DNA of 64,000 nt, taken from NCBI GenBank assembly GCA_018136815.1, contig CM030945.1, forward strand, positions 532,605-596,604, read 5' to 3'. A model generated the notes under the pieces. It saw only the letters and a list, made by a program, of their open reading frames with translations. It did no database searches and was not told the DNA's origin. Below are positions 20,142 to 30,700 of this stretch, piece after piece. Origin of the DNA: Isochrysis galbana (taxonomy: Eukaryota; Haptophyta; Isochrysidales; Isochrysidaceae). Each line of letters begins with the position of its first letter. Positions within the stretch are counted from its first letter, which is position 1. The translations under genes were made by a program, and so were the position numbers.

Positions 20142-23100
20142 ATGACCGAGCCGCCCAAGCTCATCGTCTCTACCTCGGGTCTCGAATCCAAGAAGAAGCA
20201 GACCGTGCAGACCAATGCGGCAGCACTTGGGCTGCTTGTGATGCCCGACCTCACCGCTGCGTGCACACACCTCATCTCGGACACGGTGCTTAGCGACAAG
20301 TACCTGGTGGCGGTACAAATGCGGATTCCCGTCGTCAGCACTGAATGGGTCTATGAGTCTGCTTGCTACGGTGAGCTGCTTGATGAGGAGGACTACCTGC
20401 TGCGGCCATTCCATCGGCTCGTTATCTGCGTCTCTGGCTCCTCCTTTGGTCACTACGACAGACTTGCCATTCAATCCCTCATCGAACGCGAGGGAGGCAA
20501 GTACTCATGCTTGCTCGACAGCCAAGTCACCCACCTCGTGGTCGATGCACCCATTGGTGAGAATTATCTGCACTGCTGCTCTGAGCAAAAGTTAACACAT
20601 GTGCGCGTTGTGTCTCCAGCATGGTTGGCAGCGAGTATCTCTCGAGGTGTCTGTGCCGATGCACGCGAATTCGGTGTACAATCAGCTTCCGGGCATTTTT
20701 CAGCCGCCCCCGCACAGCTCGATTTCGTCTTCGGCCCGCGCTTATTTGCGCAGTCGATCTCGGAGCTCTATCTCTCTAGCTGTGTCTTATACATTCCGGA
20801 GAAGAGTTCCGGAGCGGCCTTGCACTCCCGGTTGATACGGGCCGCGCGCATGGGGGGTGCGACCACGGTGGACACGGCGAGCGCATGGGTGACGCACATT
20901 GTCTTGGGTGACATGGGTGGTAGCGACAGCGCACCGTGGGACGACGTCAAGTCGGCATGCCCTCATGCTCGCCTGATTTCGCATGAATGGCTTTTACAGT
21001 GCGATCGGCTTCGAACCTTCTTACACCCAAGCGAGTACGAATGGGTGCCGCAACCTAGGCCGACGTTCCCCATACAGCGGTCTGCTCACAACAACGCCGA
21101 AGTAGCCATGGCACGCCTCGCCTCCGATGCTTTGCCGCGAGACAAATCAGACGATCTGGTTCAGAAGAAATGCCAAGATGAGAGATGCCCTTCGCAACCG
21201 TGCTCAGGTGAGCTCGACAATGAGACCCCAACCAGTTGTTCGCCACACGCGGAACAAAATTTTCTGCGGGACGTCTGCTTGCTGTGGGTGCATGCGTCTA
21301 CAGCCCCACATGGCGGCCCTCGTGCCAAGTTATTCCTGGAAGCCGAATCGCACGGAGCCATCACACTTGAGATGTCAGATGGGAATCTTCCCCTGGAGTG
21401 GAAACCTTTCACTGGGCGCGCTTATGCCATTGCCGACCATGGCAAAACTGGTGCGCACATGGCGGCGAAAGCAGTGGAAGCTCGCCAGAGTGACGGTGGT
21501 AGTAAGAAGACGCGTGCAGCCAGCTGGGAGTGGCTCAATGAGTCGCTGAAAGCGTGCCGCATTCTCTCCGTGTCTGAGCATAGGTTGATGCGGCCCATCG
21601 ACTTCGAAGTGCCTTTGCCCGAATTCAACGGGCTGAAAATTTCGTTCACGGGCTTTCCGTATCTTTCACACGAGAGGCGATTGGCTGAGCGCCTGGTCCA
21701 GATCTTAGGAGCGAAAGCGCACACTGAATTGAAACGTTCATCAACCCACTTGATTGCTTGGGGGTCTAAGCGCTGGGGAGGGAAGAAGTGTGAGCGTGCG
21801 GCTGAGCTGGGCACGCCGGTTTTGACTGCTCATTGGCTGGACGAGTGTGCAAGGCAGGGCAAGCTCGTCGACCACGATTCCTTTTTACTCCCAAGAGAAG
21901 ACCCTATCTCCATTTCGGATAATCGTCTGCCGCGCTCTGCACCGACACAATCTTTGGGCGATGTGCCCGCCCCGCCCACTGCGTCATCGTTGTGCGGACA
22001 CATGGCCGCAAACAACGAGACATCAATGAATAGTCCTGCACTCTTGAAGCAAGTCGAAATGGGAGGTCAAGCAACTTCGTCGCGTGGTATCACTGCGCCG
22101 AGCCCTCGACGCAGGGCGCCATTAGGACGGAGCCCACGTTTTTGCGGCATCATCGCCAAAGAGGACCCCGGCCTGCGTGCGCAGGGCCTGTCGCCCATGA
22201 ACTTTTCGTGCGACTCTCCTGCGGATGGCGCAGCCACGAACGGCCAAGTTGCATCACAAGGTGTCTCCGATGAGTCTCCCCATTTGCATGGGGTCGCACA
22301 TGCTGCATCCAGGGCGAGTCCCTTCGCCCCGCTGCTTTCCATGCCACCGCCGTCCAAGCTGTCTAAGTCCACGTCCGCACGCTCTCCCTCGCGAACACAC
22401 GTGGCTCTCGGAGAGCTGCATGGAAATGGGCTGAATAGCGCTCACCCACTAGCGCAACAGATAACATCTTCTGCTGGGCGTGATGGCACGCTTGCACTCA
22501 CGCGGCATGGCACAATGGCCAGGGCGGAAGAGTTGCTGCGCCAGATGCCCACCTCAGCTGATTTCTTGGCTGCTTGCACTCGAGCACCGGGAGGCACGGT
22601 ATGCTCTCGTGCCGAGGGCAATGCTGACGATCTTGCCTCTGAGTCATCCGTGGCATCTAGTCGCAGGCATGTGCGTCGCTCCGACATTGTCAACACCCAT
22701 GTTGATGAAGAGGAGGAGCGGCATTCACAAGCTGAGGTTCGCTACGTCGATCACAGCCAGCAGGAACGAAAAGAGATGATCAAAGCGCGAATGTTGGGCA
22801 GCGCGGTAAGTCTCGGAGATGTTGGCTCGGATCCGCCATCTGACACGACTGCGATGTCGTGCTGTGGCGCTCCGATGCATTTGGCCCGAGGTGAAGACGA
22901 GGCGGCAATGGACCCGCAGCTCTCGGAACTTGAGCAAGTTGTGCACGCTCACCGCGCGGCTCTGAGTGCGAATAGCTGTACTCTTGTTGCGAGCACGGCT
23001 GGGCCAAAGTCGTTGGTTACAAATTCTGGTGGTCTCTTCGCTGCACTCCGCGGGAGCCAGTGTTTAGGGCTGGCGCTGAGCTCGAGCGCAACCCCGGCGC

Positions 23101-23366
23101 CCCCGATGTCTGCCACTAGATCTGTTACCATGCATGGTTTATCTAACACTGGGGCCAAGGAAGGAATCTCGAGCCCGCTCGATGAAGCGGTGGTGCTGGC
23201 CTCCGACGATTGTGCCGAACATTACAGCGACAATGTTTGGCTTCCCACTCCCACAAAACGCCGCTCCCTTCGTTCTGCAACAACTGAGGCTTCGGCTTCT
23301 AGCATAGTGGAAGCGCGTGGGGTTGCAAACAAACGTGCAAAAAGAGGGGCTGGCTCTTCGACGTGA
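20142..23366 (+). CDS. Five-BRCT scaffold protein (TopBP1/Dpb11/Rad4-like)
   Basis: A single 3.2-kb exon, 1074 residues. I read five BRCT domains: ~5-85, ~91-180 (SGSSFGHYDRLAIQSLIEREGG), ~205-305, ~373-480 and ~494-590 (ISFTGFPYLSHERRL... THLIAWGSKRWGGKKCERA ... VLTAHWLDECARQGK). The first pair and the last domain match the TopBP1/Dpb11/Cut5 group, which bridges phosphorylated proteins at replication origins and at DNA damage, and activates ATR. BRCT3 and 4 are more divergent. Residues ~600-1074 are a disordered Ser/Pro-rich tail, containing the basic patch RRRAPLGRSPR and ending near KRRSLRS..NKRAKRGAG, a likely nuclear-localisation signal. The start codon is the first ATG after the G-run region, and BRCT1 begins at once, so little can be missing. 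PTIP-type or other multi-BRCT proteins are possible alternatives. Confidence 0.85.
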   Translation: MTEPPKLIVSTSGLESKKKQTVQTNAAALGLLVMPDLTAACTHLISDTVLSDKYLVAVQMRIPVVSTEWVYESACYGELLDEEDYLLRPFHRLVICVSGSSFGHYDRLAIQSLIEREGGKYSCLLDSQVTHLVVDAPIGENYLHCCSEQKLTHVRVVSPAWLAASISRGVCADAREFGVQSASGHFSAAPAQLDFVFGPRLFAQSISELYLSSCVLYIPEKSSGAALHSRLIRAARMGGATTVDTASAWVTHIVLGDMGGSDSAPWDDVKSACPHARLISHEWLLQCDRLRTFLHPSEYEWVPQPRPTFPIQRSAHNNAEVAMARLASDALPRDKSDDLVQKKCQDERCPSQPCSGELDNETPTSCSPHAEQNFLRDVCLLWVHASTAPHGGPRAKLFLEAESHGAITLEMSDGNLPLEWKPFTGRAYAIADHGKTGAHMAAKAVEARQSDGGSKKTRAASWEWLNESLKACRILSVSEHRLMRPIDFEVPLPEFNGLKISFTGFPYLSHERRLAERLVQILGAKAHTELKRSSTHLIAWGSKRWGGKKCERAAELGTPVLTAHWLDECARQGKLVDHDSFLLPREDPISISDNRLPRSAPTQSLGDVPAPPTASSLCGHMAANNETSMNSPALLKQVEMGGQATSSRGITAPSPRRRAPLGRSPRFCGIIAKEDPGLRAQGLSPMNFSCDSPADGAATNGQVASQGVSDESPHLHGVAHAASRASPFAPLLSMPPPSKLSKSTSARSPSRTHVALGELHGNGLNSAHPLAQQITSSAGRDGTLALTRHGTMARAEELLRQMPTSADFLAACTRAPGGTVCSRAEGNADDLASESSVASSRRHVRRSDIVNTHVDEEEERHSQAEVRYVDHSQQERKEMIKARMLGSAVSLGDVGSDPPSDTTAMSCCGAPMHLARGEDEAAMDPQLSELEQVVHAHRAALSANSCTLVASTAGPKSLVTNSGGLFAALRGSQCLGLALSSSATPAPPMSATRSVTMHGLSNTGAKEGISSPLDEAVVLASDDCAEHYSDNVWLPTPTKRRSLRSATTEASASSIVEARGVANKRAKRGAGSST

Positions 23367-23422
23367 GAACGTAAGAGTATATTATCACCTATCTCTCATC
23401 CAACATTTTGTGTTCTTGCCAT

Positions 23423-23442
23423 AACTAAGTTTATACTTAGTT
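23423..23442 (+). repeat. Family B palindrome copy
   Basis: Exact AACTAAGTTTATACTTAGTT, followed by a G-run/C-run pair (CACATTGGGG ... CTTCCCCC). This flank resembles the complement of 440-495, so those two copies form a subgroup. Confidence 0.75.
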
Positions 23443-23544
23443 CACATTGGGGAGGCGCCTTGTGCCCTTCCCCCTAAGGATCCAATTTTTTGGCGAGCCT
23501 GTCGTTCACTCCAGCTCTACCATTTGGCCCGAGCTAGCACCGGC

Positions 23545-25151
23545 CACGAATTAAAAACCTCATAATATTCTTACCGCGATGTCGTTGAAGTAGTCCGCCC
23601 CGGTGGCGCCCGAGTCGATGAGGATGCGCAGCGAATCATTCTCGGTGTTCTTGGTCGTGGTGGCGCATATCTTGTTGCAGGTGAAGGTGAGGCGTCCACC
23701 ACTTTGCTTGTTTTCCTTCTTCATCTTGGCATCATAGAGGTTAGCCTTGATCTTGGCTTGGAGGCCCTCCGGCACCTTGTCCCAATCGATCAAGTGCGCG
23801 GTGTCGGGGTTGGACCAGCAGATGCCCGTGTGCATGCGGTCGCAGTGGGAGCAAGGCTTCTTGTCCTTGTTGTTGTTGCTCCTACCGCACCCCTTGGATG
23901 GCATGTGGTCGAGAAGCCCGACGCATCATTTGGTCCATTCAAACGCAACATGCTCTCCACCCACAAGGCGTGCTCACGCAATGATGATATTGAGAAGCGC
24001 AAGGCTTCATACAAGGCTTCATGCAAGGCTTAATGTGCGTCGTGAACCCAAGGCCTAGCTATGGCTAGGTGGTGTGCAAAGCATTTGTTCTTGTTGGGGT
24101 TTTGTTTTTGTGTCGGTTACGTGACCGGCGGTTGAGTCGGTTACGGCGGTTGAGTCGGTTACGGCGGTTGAGTCGTTTGAGTTCGGTTGCAAGGCGCCCA
24201 TGGTGCCACGGTTCTTTGAGTGGCGAAAGCTGTCTTGTTACTTGTCTCTTAGGGGTCTCTACCCTTACACGGTGCGATGTCCGTTCAAACGACTCAACCG
24301 CCGTAACCGACTCAACCGCCGTAACCGACTCAACCGCCGGTCACGTAACCGACACAAAAACAAAACCCCAACAAGAACAAATGCTTTGCACACCACCTAG
24401 CCATAGCTAGGCCTTGGGTTCACGACGCACATTAGGCCTTGCATGAAGCCTTGTATGAAGCCTTGCGCTTCTCACCCCCCCTTGACCTGATCCCCCGGAG
24501 AAGGGCAACAAATGAGGGATTCGCAAGGCAGCAAGATCTCAGATGCGAACCATGATCAGCCCACGGAACTTGGTGAACTTGTTCGCCGCTAGGGGCTTCG
24601 TCATCATGTCGGCCACATTGAGCTCGGTCTGAACGTGGTAGACACGTAACACATTCTTCTGCGTGAGCTCACGCACGTAGAGCTCACGACGATGGATGTG
24701 ACGGGCCAAACCCTTCATGATGGGATTGTCCGCGAGTGCCTTTGCACCCTTACTGTCGGACAAGAGCGGGCTTGGTTCCGCTTGCTTCCAACCGAGATCC
24801 GCGAGCGTGTTACGGAAGTTCTCGATACGCTGCGAAGCGAGGGAGGCCGCCATCGTTTCCGCTTCGTTGGCCGACAAGGAGATGCTGTTTTGGCGCTTGC
24901 TGCCCCAATCGACGAGGCTGCCATTGATGAAGATGAGCCAGCCGCTCGTCGAACGTACTACGTCCCACGATGCGTCGACCATGCCGCGTACCATGCCTTC
25001 ACCTTGACGAAAGAGGCCGATGATGGGGCTATCGCCATTGTTCTTGTAGTACTTGAGGCCCATGGTGCCACGGTTCTTGAGGTAGAGAAGGCAATGCAGC
25101 GCCGCGTGCCAAAGGTTCACGGTGGGGAACGACATCGCGCGGCAAAGTTGG
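23545..25151. mobile_element. Rearranged copia remnants, both orientations
   Basis: All pieces match the intact element at 27467-32576. 23560-23889: reverse zinc-knuckle/protease part. 23890-23985: forward piece equal to about 28955-29050. 23991-24181: forward LTR, 3' cut. 24182-24216: scraps of 15-18 bp from the integrase/RT region in both orientations. 24217-24474: reverse LTR, slightly longer than standard. 24475-25151: reverse 3' end of the polyprotein (RNase H). The reverse LTR plus reverse polyprotein end form the 3' end of an older reverse element that continues after the insertion at 25152. Confidence 0.85.
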
Positions 25152-26443
25152 TGAGAAGCGCAAGGCTTCATGCAAGGCTTCATGTGTGTCGTGAACCCAA
25201 GGCCTAGCTATGGCTAGGTGGTGTGCAAAGCATTTGTTCTTGTTGGGGTTTTGTTTTTGTGTCGGTTACGTGACCGGCGGTTGAGTCGGTTACGGCGGTT
25301 GAGTCGGTTACGGCGGTTGAGTCGTTTGAACGGACAACGGACCGTGCAAGGGTAGAGACCCCTAAGAGACAAGTAACAAGACAGCTTTCGCCACTCATCT
25401 GGTACCCCCGCCGAGAGACAAAGAGACATGGACAAGAACAATGACAAGATCTTCTTCTACAACAAGGATGGTGCTGAATGGAGAGCATTCAGGCCCAAGT
25501 TGCTCGCGATGGCCGGCAAGAACGGTTGCCGACGTGCGATGCTCAAGAACAAGACGGAAAGCGTCGATGACGCCGACAAGGACAAGGAAGCCACCCAGGT
25601 GGAACTGAACAAGGCATATGACCTCCTCATCATGTGCATCAAGGATGACAAGCTTGTGGCCACCTTGGATGTGCTCTACACGGATGAGGAGGAAGAGAAG
25701 TACGACGGCCACCGTGCGTTCAAACACATCGACGAGTTGCACGTGGCGGTCAACACCGAAGACAAGGCTGAAGACAAGAAGATGGAGTATGACACACTCA
25801 AGATGACCAACCTCCAGGAGTTCCCCTCAAGGGAGGAGGTCACCAACCGCTTTGACAACATGTTTGGCATCTTCCAAGGACTCAAGGGCACCGCGCGCGA
25901 AGTCTCCGTCGCCGAGTTGTGCCTCGACATGAAAGCGAGCTTCATTGGATGTGGAGAAGGAGTCCTTCGTGAAGTGGACAAGGCATGGGGCTCCTTGGAA
26001 GTTGAGCACCGCAAGAGGCCTGATATGGTGCACAAGAACCTTGTGGAGGCTGCGGCCATCGCCCATAAGCATGAGGCGGTGCGCTCCACGGTACGTCCGG
26101 GCCAACGTGCAATGCAAGCGCCCGTACACGGTGATGGACTACTCCACCTTAGGCAACGACAACACTGTCTTTGGCGACGAGAGTGCAAGCGAGTACTCGG
26201 CGTCGATGTGCCACAAGATCTTGATGGCGACTGAGGTGTGCGACGACGCCATCTACATCGGCTTCCCAAAGCCCTTTAAGCCGCACCAACTCAAGTACCT
26301 ACCACAAGATGAACAAGACTTGTGGGAGGAGGCGCGCATGAAGGAGTACAACACCTTGGTGACCAACAAGACCTTCATCACAACGGACCGTGCAAGGGTA
26401 GAGACCCCTAAGAGACAAGTAACAAGACAGCTTTCGCCACTCA
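25152..26443 (+). mobile_element. Internally deleted copia insertion
   Basis: The 5' LTR 25152-25397 (246 bp) is followed by the same leader and a gag start (25428) as the intact copy. After the codons for RAMQA (about 26117) the sequence jumps to the part equal to ~30500 (YTVMDYSTLGND), deleting protease and integrase. It ends with only the last ~65 bp of the 3' LTR (about 26379-26443). GTTGG flanks it on both sides (25147-25151 and 26444-26448), a 5-bp target duplication, and the outer sequence joins cleanly into the older reverse element. It therefore inserted as, or later became, a deleted form. The gag part still reads as an ORF of 268 residues (25428-26234). Confidence 0.88.
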
Positions 26444-27466
26444 GTTGGCCCACCGTGTACGAGATGTCGGGGTTGCTCACCACGGCGGCGTAGAGGTGGC
26501 GGATGCCGGCACGCACTAGAGGAGGAGCACTATCCTTGGCGCCGGGGATGCGGTTGATGATCACCATCGCGGGATAGAGCACAAACTCCCAATACTCTTG
26601 AGGGGCATTGCACCCTAGGAGCAATGGTCGCATGGTGCGCTCGAGCAACTTAACCGCGATTTCCGCAGGGTTGCCCCACGGCTCGTACGGGTTGCTCTCT
26701 TGCTTGCGGATTAAGTTGCTATCGCAGATCTCTTGCACCTTGTCGCTCTTAAGCACGGGCTCATTGTCCGAGTGCAAGCGCTTCACGATGAAGAACCCTT
26801 GCGTGTCCGCCAAGAAGCGCTGCAACATCGTTGGGTGCTCCGACTTGAAGCGCATGGGATATGCGAACACGAGGCCGGAGAAGACGTCGTAGAACACGTC
26901 CACGTACTTGTAGCCCGTGAGCACGCTGCGGCAAGGCATAGTGAGGATGTCGTTGGTGATGACGTCCCCGACGGCGTTTGTCATCCATGGTCCTCCACCT
27001 CCGCCTCCGGGTCGGCGTTGCGCATTGGCCTTGAGCGCGACCTCGTTGACGTCTTCCGCCTTCCTTGCTTGAATGCGCTTGAGGTTGGCGGGCACGTCGA
27101 CGGAGTAGTCTGGCAGGCGGCGGAGGCGTTCATCGCTCGGTGATCCAAGGCGCGCGCGCCAAATCTCCTTTGCCTCCTCATACCTTGTCGCTCTTGAGTA
27201 CGGGCTCATTGTCCGAGTGCAAGCGCTTCACGGTGAAGAACCCTTGCGTGTCCGCCAAGAAGCGCTGCAACATCGTTGGGTGCTCCGACTTGAAGCGCAT
27301 GGGATACGCGAACACGAGGCCGGAGAAGACGTCGTAGAACACGTCCACGTACTTGTAGCCCGTGAGCACGCTGCGGCAAGGCATAGTTAGGATGTCGTTG
27401 GTGATGACGTCCCCGACGGCGTTTGTCATCCATGGTCCTCCACCTCCGCCTCCGGGTCGGCGTTGC
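26444..27466 (-). mobile_element. Older reverse copia, integrase part
   Basis: 26449-27180 continues the reverse element cut by 25152-26443. It goes from the RT end directly to the integrase (join near 26490), deleting most of the RT. 27181-27466 is a second reverse integrase piece that overlaps the first in content, so it belongs to another copy. That copy resumes at 32582 behind the intact insertion. Confidence 0.85.
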
Positions 27467-27712
27467 TGAGAAGCGCAAGGCTTCATGCAAGGCTTCATGT
27501 GTGTCGTGAACCCAAGGCCTAGCTATGGCTAGGTGGTGTGCAAAGCATTTGTTCTTGTTGGGGTTTTGTTTTTGTGTCGGTTACGTGACCGGCGGTTGAG
27601 TCGGTTACGGCGGTTGAGTCGGTTACGGCGGTTGAGTCGTTTGAACGGACAACGGACCGTGCAAGGGTAGAGACCCCTAAGAGACAAGTAACAAGACAGC
27701 TTTCGCCACTCA
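27467..27712 (+). repeat. 5' LTR of intact copia
   Basis: It holds three tandem copies of CGGTTGAGTCGGTTACGG-like 18-19-mers in the middle and an A+T-poor CAAGGCTTCATG duplication near its start. A promoter must lie here but no TATA box is evident. Confidence 0.95.
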
Positions 27713-27742
27713 TCTGGTACCCCCGCCGAGAGACAAAGAGAC

Positions 27743-30700
27743 ATGGACAAGAACAATGACAAGATCTTCTTCTACAACAAGGATGGTGCTGAATGGAGAG
27801 CATTCAGGCCCAAGTTGCTCGCGATGGCCGGCAAGAACGGTTGCCGACGTGCGATGCTCAAGAACAAGACGGAAAGCGTCGATGACGCCGACAAGGACAA
27901 GGAAGCCACCCAGGTGGAACTGAACAAGGCATATGACCTCCTCATCATGTGCATCAAGGATGACAAGCTTGTGGCCACCTTGGATGTGCTCTACACGGAT
28001 GAGGAGGAAGAGAAGTACGACGGCCACCGTGCGTTCAAACACATCGACGAGTTGCACGTGGCGGTCAACACCGAAGACAAGGCTGAAGACAAGAAGATGG
28101 AGTATGACACACTCAAGATGACCAACCTCCAGGAGTTCCCCTCAAGGGAGGAGGTCACCAACCGCTTTGACAACATGTTTGGCATCTTCCAAGGACTCAA
28201 GGGCACCGCGCGCGAAGTCTCCGTCGCCGAGTTGTACCTCGACATGAAAGCGAGCTTCATTGGATGTGGAGAAGGAGTCCTTCGTGAAGTGGACAAGGCA
28301 TGGGGCTCCTTGGAAGTTGAGCACCGCAAGAGGCCTGATATGGTGCACAAGAACCTTGTGGAGGCTGCGGCCATCGCCCATAAGCATGAGGCGGTGCGCT
28401 CCACGGTACGTCCGGGCCAACGTGCAATGCAAGCGACCAAGACCGAGGATGACACGGATGCCATCAAGAAGGCCTATGAGGCGGGCTTCAAGGCTGGCCA
28501 AGGTGGGCGTGGAGGTGGTAGGAGCAACAACAACAAGGACAAGAAGCCTTGCTCCCACTGCGACCGCATGCACACGGGCATCTGCTGGTCCAACCCCGAC
28601 ACCGCGCACTTGATCGATTGGGACAAGGTGCCGGAGGGCCTCCAAGCCAAGATCAAGGCCAACCTCTATGATGCCAAGATGAAGAAGGAAAACAAGCAAA
28701 GTGGTGGACGCCTCACCTTCACCTGCAACAAGATCTGTGCAACCACGACCAAGAACACCGAGGATGATGCCTTACGCATCCTCATCGACTCGGGCGCCAC
28801 CGGGGCGGACTACTTCAACGACATCAGCTTCTTCCCGGACGGCGTGGATGAGACGCGCACGGACATGGTTGAGGTGGCAAGTGGCAAGGCAATCAAGACT
28901 TGGGGCACCGGCACCGCCAAGTTCCTTGCACTTGTGCGCCCCCAAGCCGGTGCACCCCTTGGATGGCATGTGGTCGAGAAGCCCGACGCATCATTTGGTC
29001 CATTCAAACGCAACATGCTCTCCACCCACAAGGCGTGCTCACGCAATGATGATATGAAGTGCATCATGGGCAAGGTGAATGGCTTTGAACTTCCGGGAGG
29101 TGCATTCATGCCTTTCACCATGGGTGACGACTCCCAAGGCTTCTATGTGGATGTACGGCCCATCCCCAAGGGCGAGACGACCAAGGCGTACTCGCTTGGA
29201 CCGTACACCACCGACAAGCACAAGGACATGCACGCCACGCATGAGGAGGCCAGGGAGATTTGGCGCGCGCGCCTTGGATCGCCTAGCGATGAACGCCTCC
29301 GCCGCCTGCCGGACTACTCCGTCGACGTGCCCGCCAACCTCAAGCGCCTTCAAGCAAGGAAGGCGGAAGACGTCAACGAGGTCGCGCTCAAGGCCAATGC
29401 GCAACGCCGACCCGGAGGCGGAGGTGGAGGACCATGGATGACAAACGCCGTCGGGGACGTCATCACCAACGACATCCTCACTATGCCTTGCCGCAGCGTG
29501 CTCACGGGCTACAAGTACGTGGACGTGTTCTACGACGTCTTCTCCGGCCTCGTGTTCGCGTATCCCATGCGCTTCAAGTCGGAGCACCCAACGATGTTGC
29601 AGCGCTTCTTGGCGGACACGCAAGGGTTCTTCATCGTGAAGCGCTTGCACTCGGACAATGAGCCCGTGCTCAAGAGCGACAAGGTGCAAGAGATCTGCGA
29701 TAGCAACTTGATCCGCAAGCAAGAGAGCAACCCGTACGAGCCGTGGGGCAACCCAGCGGAAATCGCGGTCAAGTTGCTCGAGCGCACCATGCGACCATTG
29801 CTCCTGGGGTGCAATGCTCCCCAAGAGTATTGGGAGTTTGCGCTCTATCCCGCGATGGTGATCATCAACCGCATCCCCGGCGCCAAGGATAGTGCTCCTC
29901 CTCTAGTGCGTGCCGGCATCCGCCACACGGTCAACCTGAGCATGCTCAAGGTGTTCGGTTGCAAGGCCATCGTGCAAAAGCCCAAGGCGTACCGCGACAA
30001 CAACTTGTCGGAGCAAGCACAAGAGTGCATCTACTTGGGCCCGGCACGCTACCACACGGGCAACATCTTCATGTCGCTCGAGACGGGCAAGGTGTTTGTG
30101 AGCGGTGTGCACGCCACCTTCATGGAGACCGAGTTCCCGTGGAAAACCACGAGGGGGGGTGAGATCCCCATTGACAAGACCGACCAATACGGCAAGATGC
30201 ATGGCTCAATCTACGCGTTTGGCATCCCGGAGGACCACGAGGATCCGGACTACACGCCCTCGGAGCATTCCTACTCGGGCCCCATCACGGAGGTGGAAGA
30301 GGACAATAGCGACAATGCCTCCGACACCACGTCGCCTATCCGAGCTCCTCAACGTCACCGACGCATCATCGAGTCCGATGAGGAGGATAACGATACGCTT
30401 ACGCCAAGTGGCGAAGTGCAACGCGGGCCATTCGAGTCGGAAGATGGCAAGGAGGACACCGCACCACGCCGCTCAAGCCGCATCGCGGGAGAGGAGCTCC
30501 CGTACACGGTGATGGACTACTCCACCTTAGGCAACGACAACACTGTCTTTGGCGACGAGAGTGCAAGCGAGTACTCGGCGTCGATGTGCCACAAGATCTT
30601 GATGGCGACTGAGGTGTGCGACGACGCCATCTACATCGGCTTCCCAAAGCCCTTTAAGCCGCACCAACTCAAGTACCTACCACAAGATGAACAAGACTTG

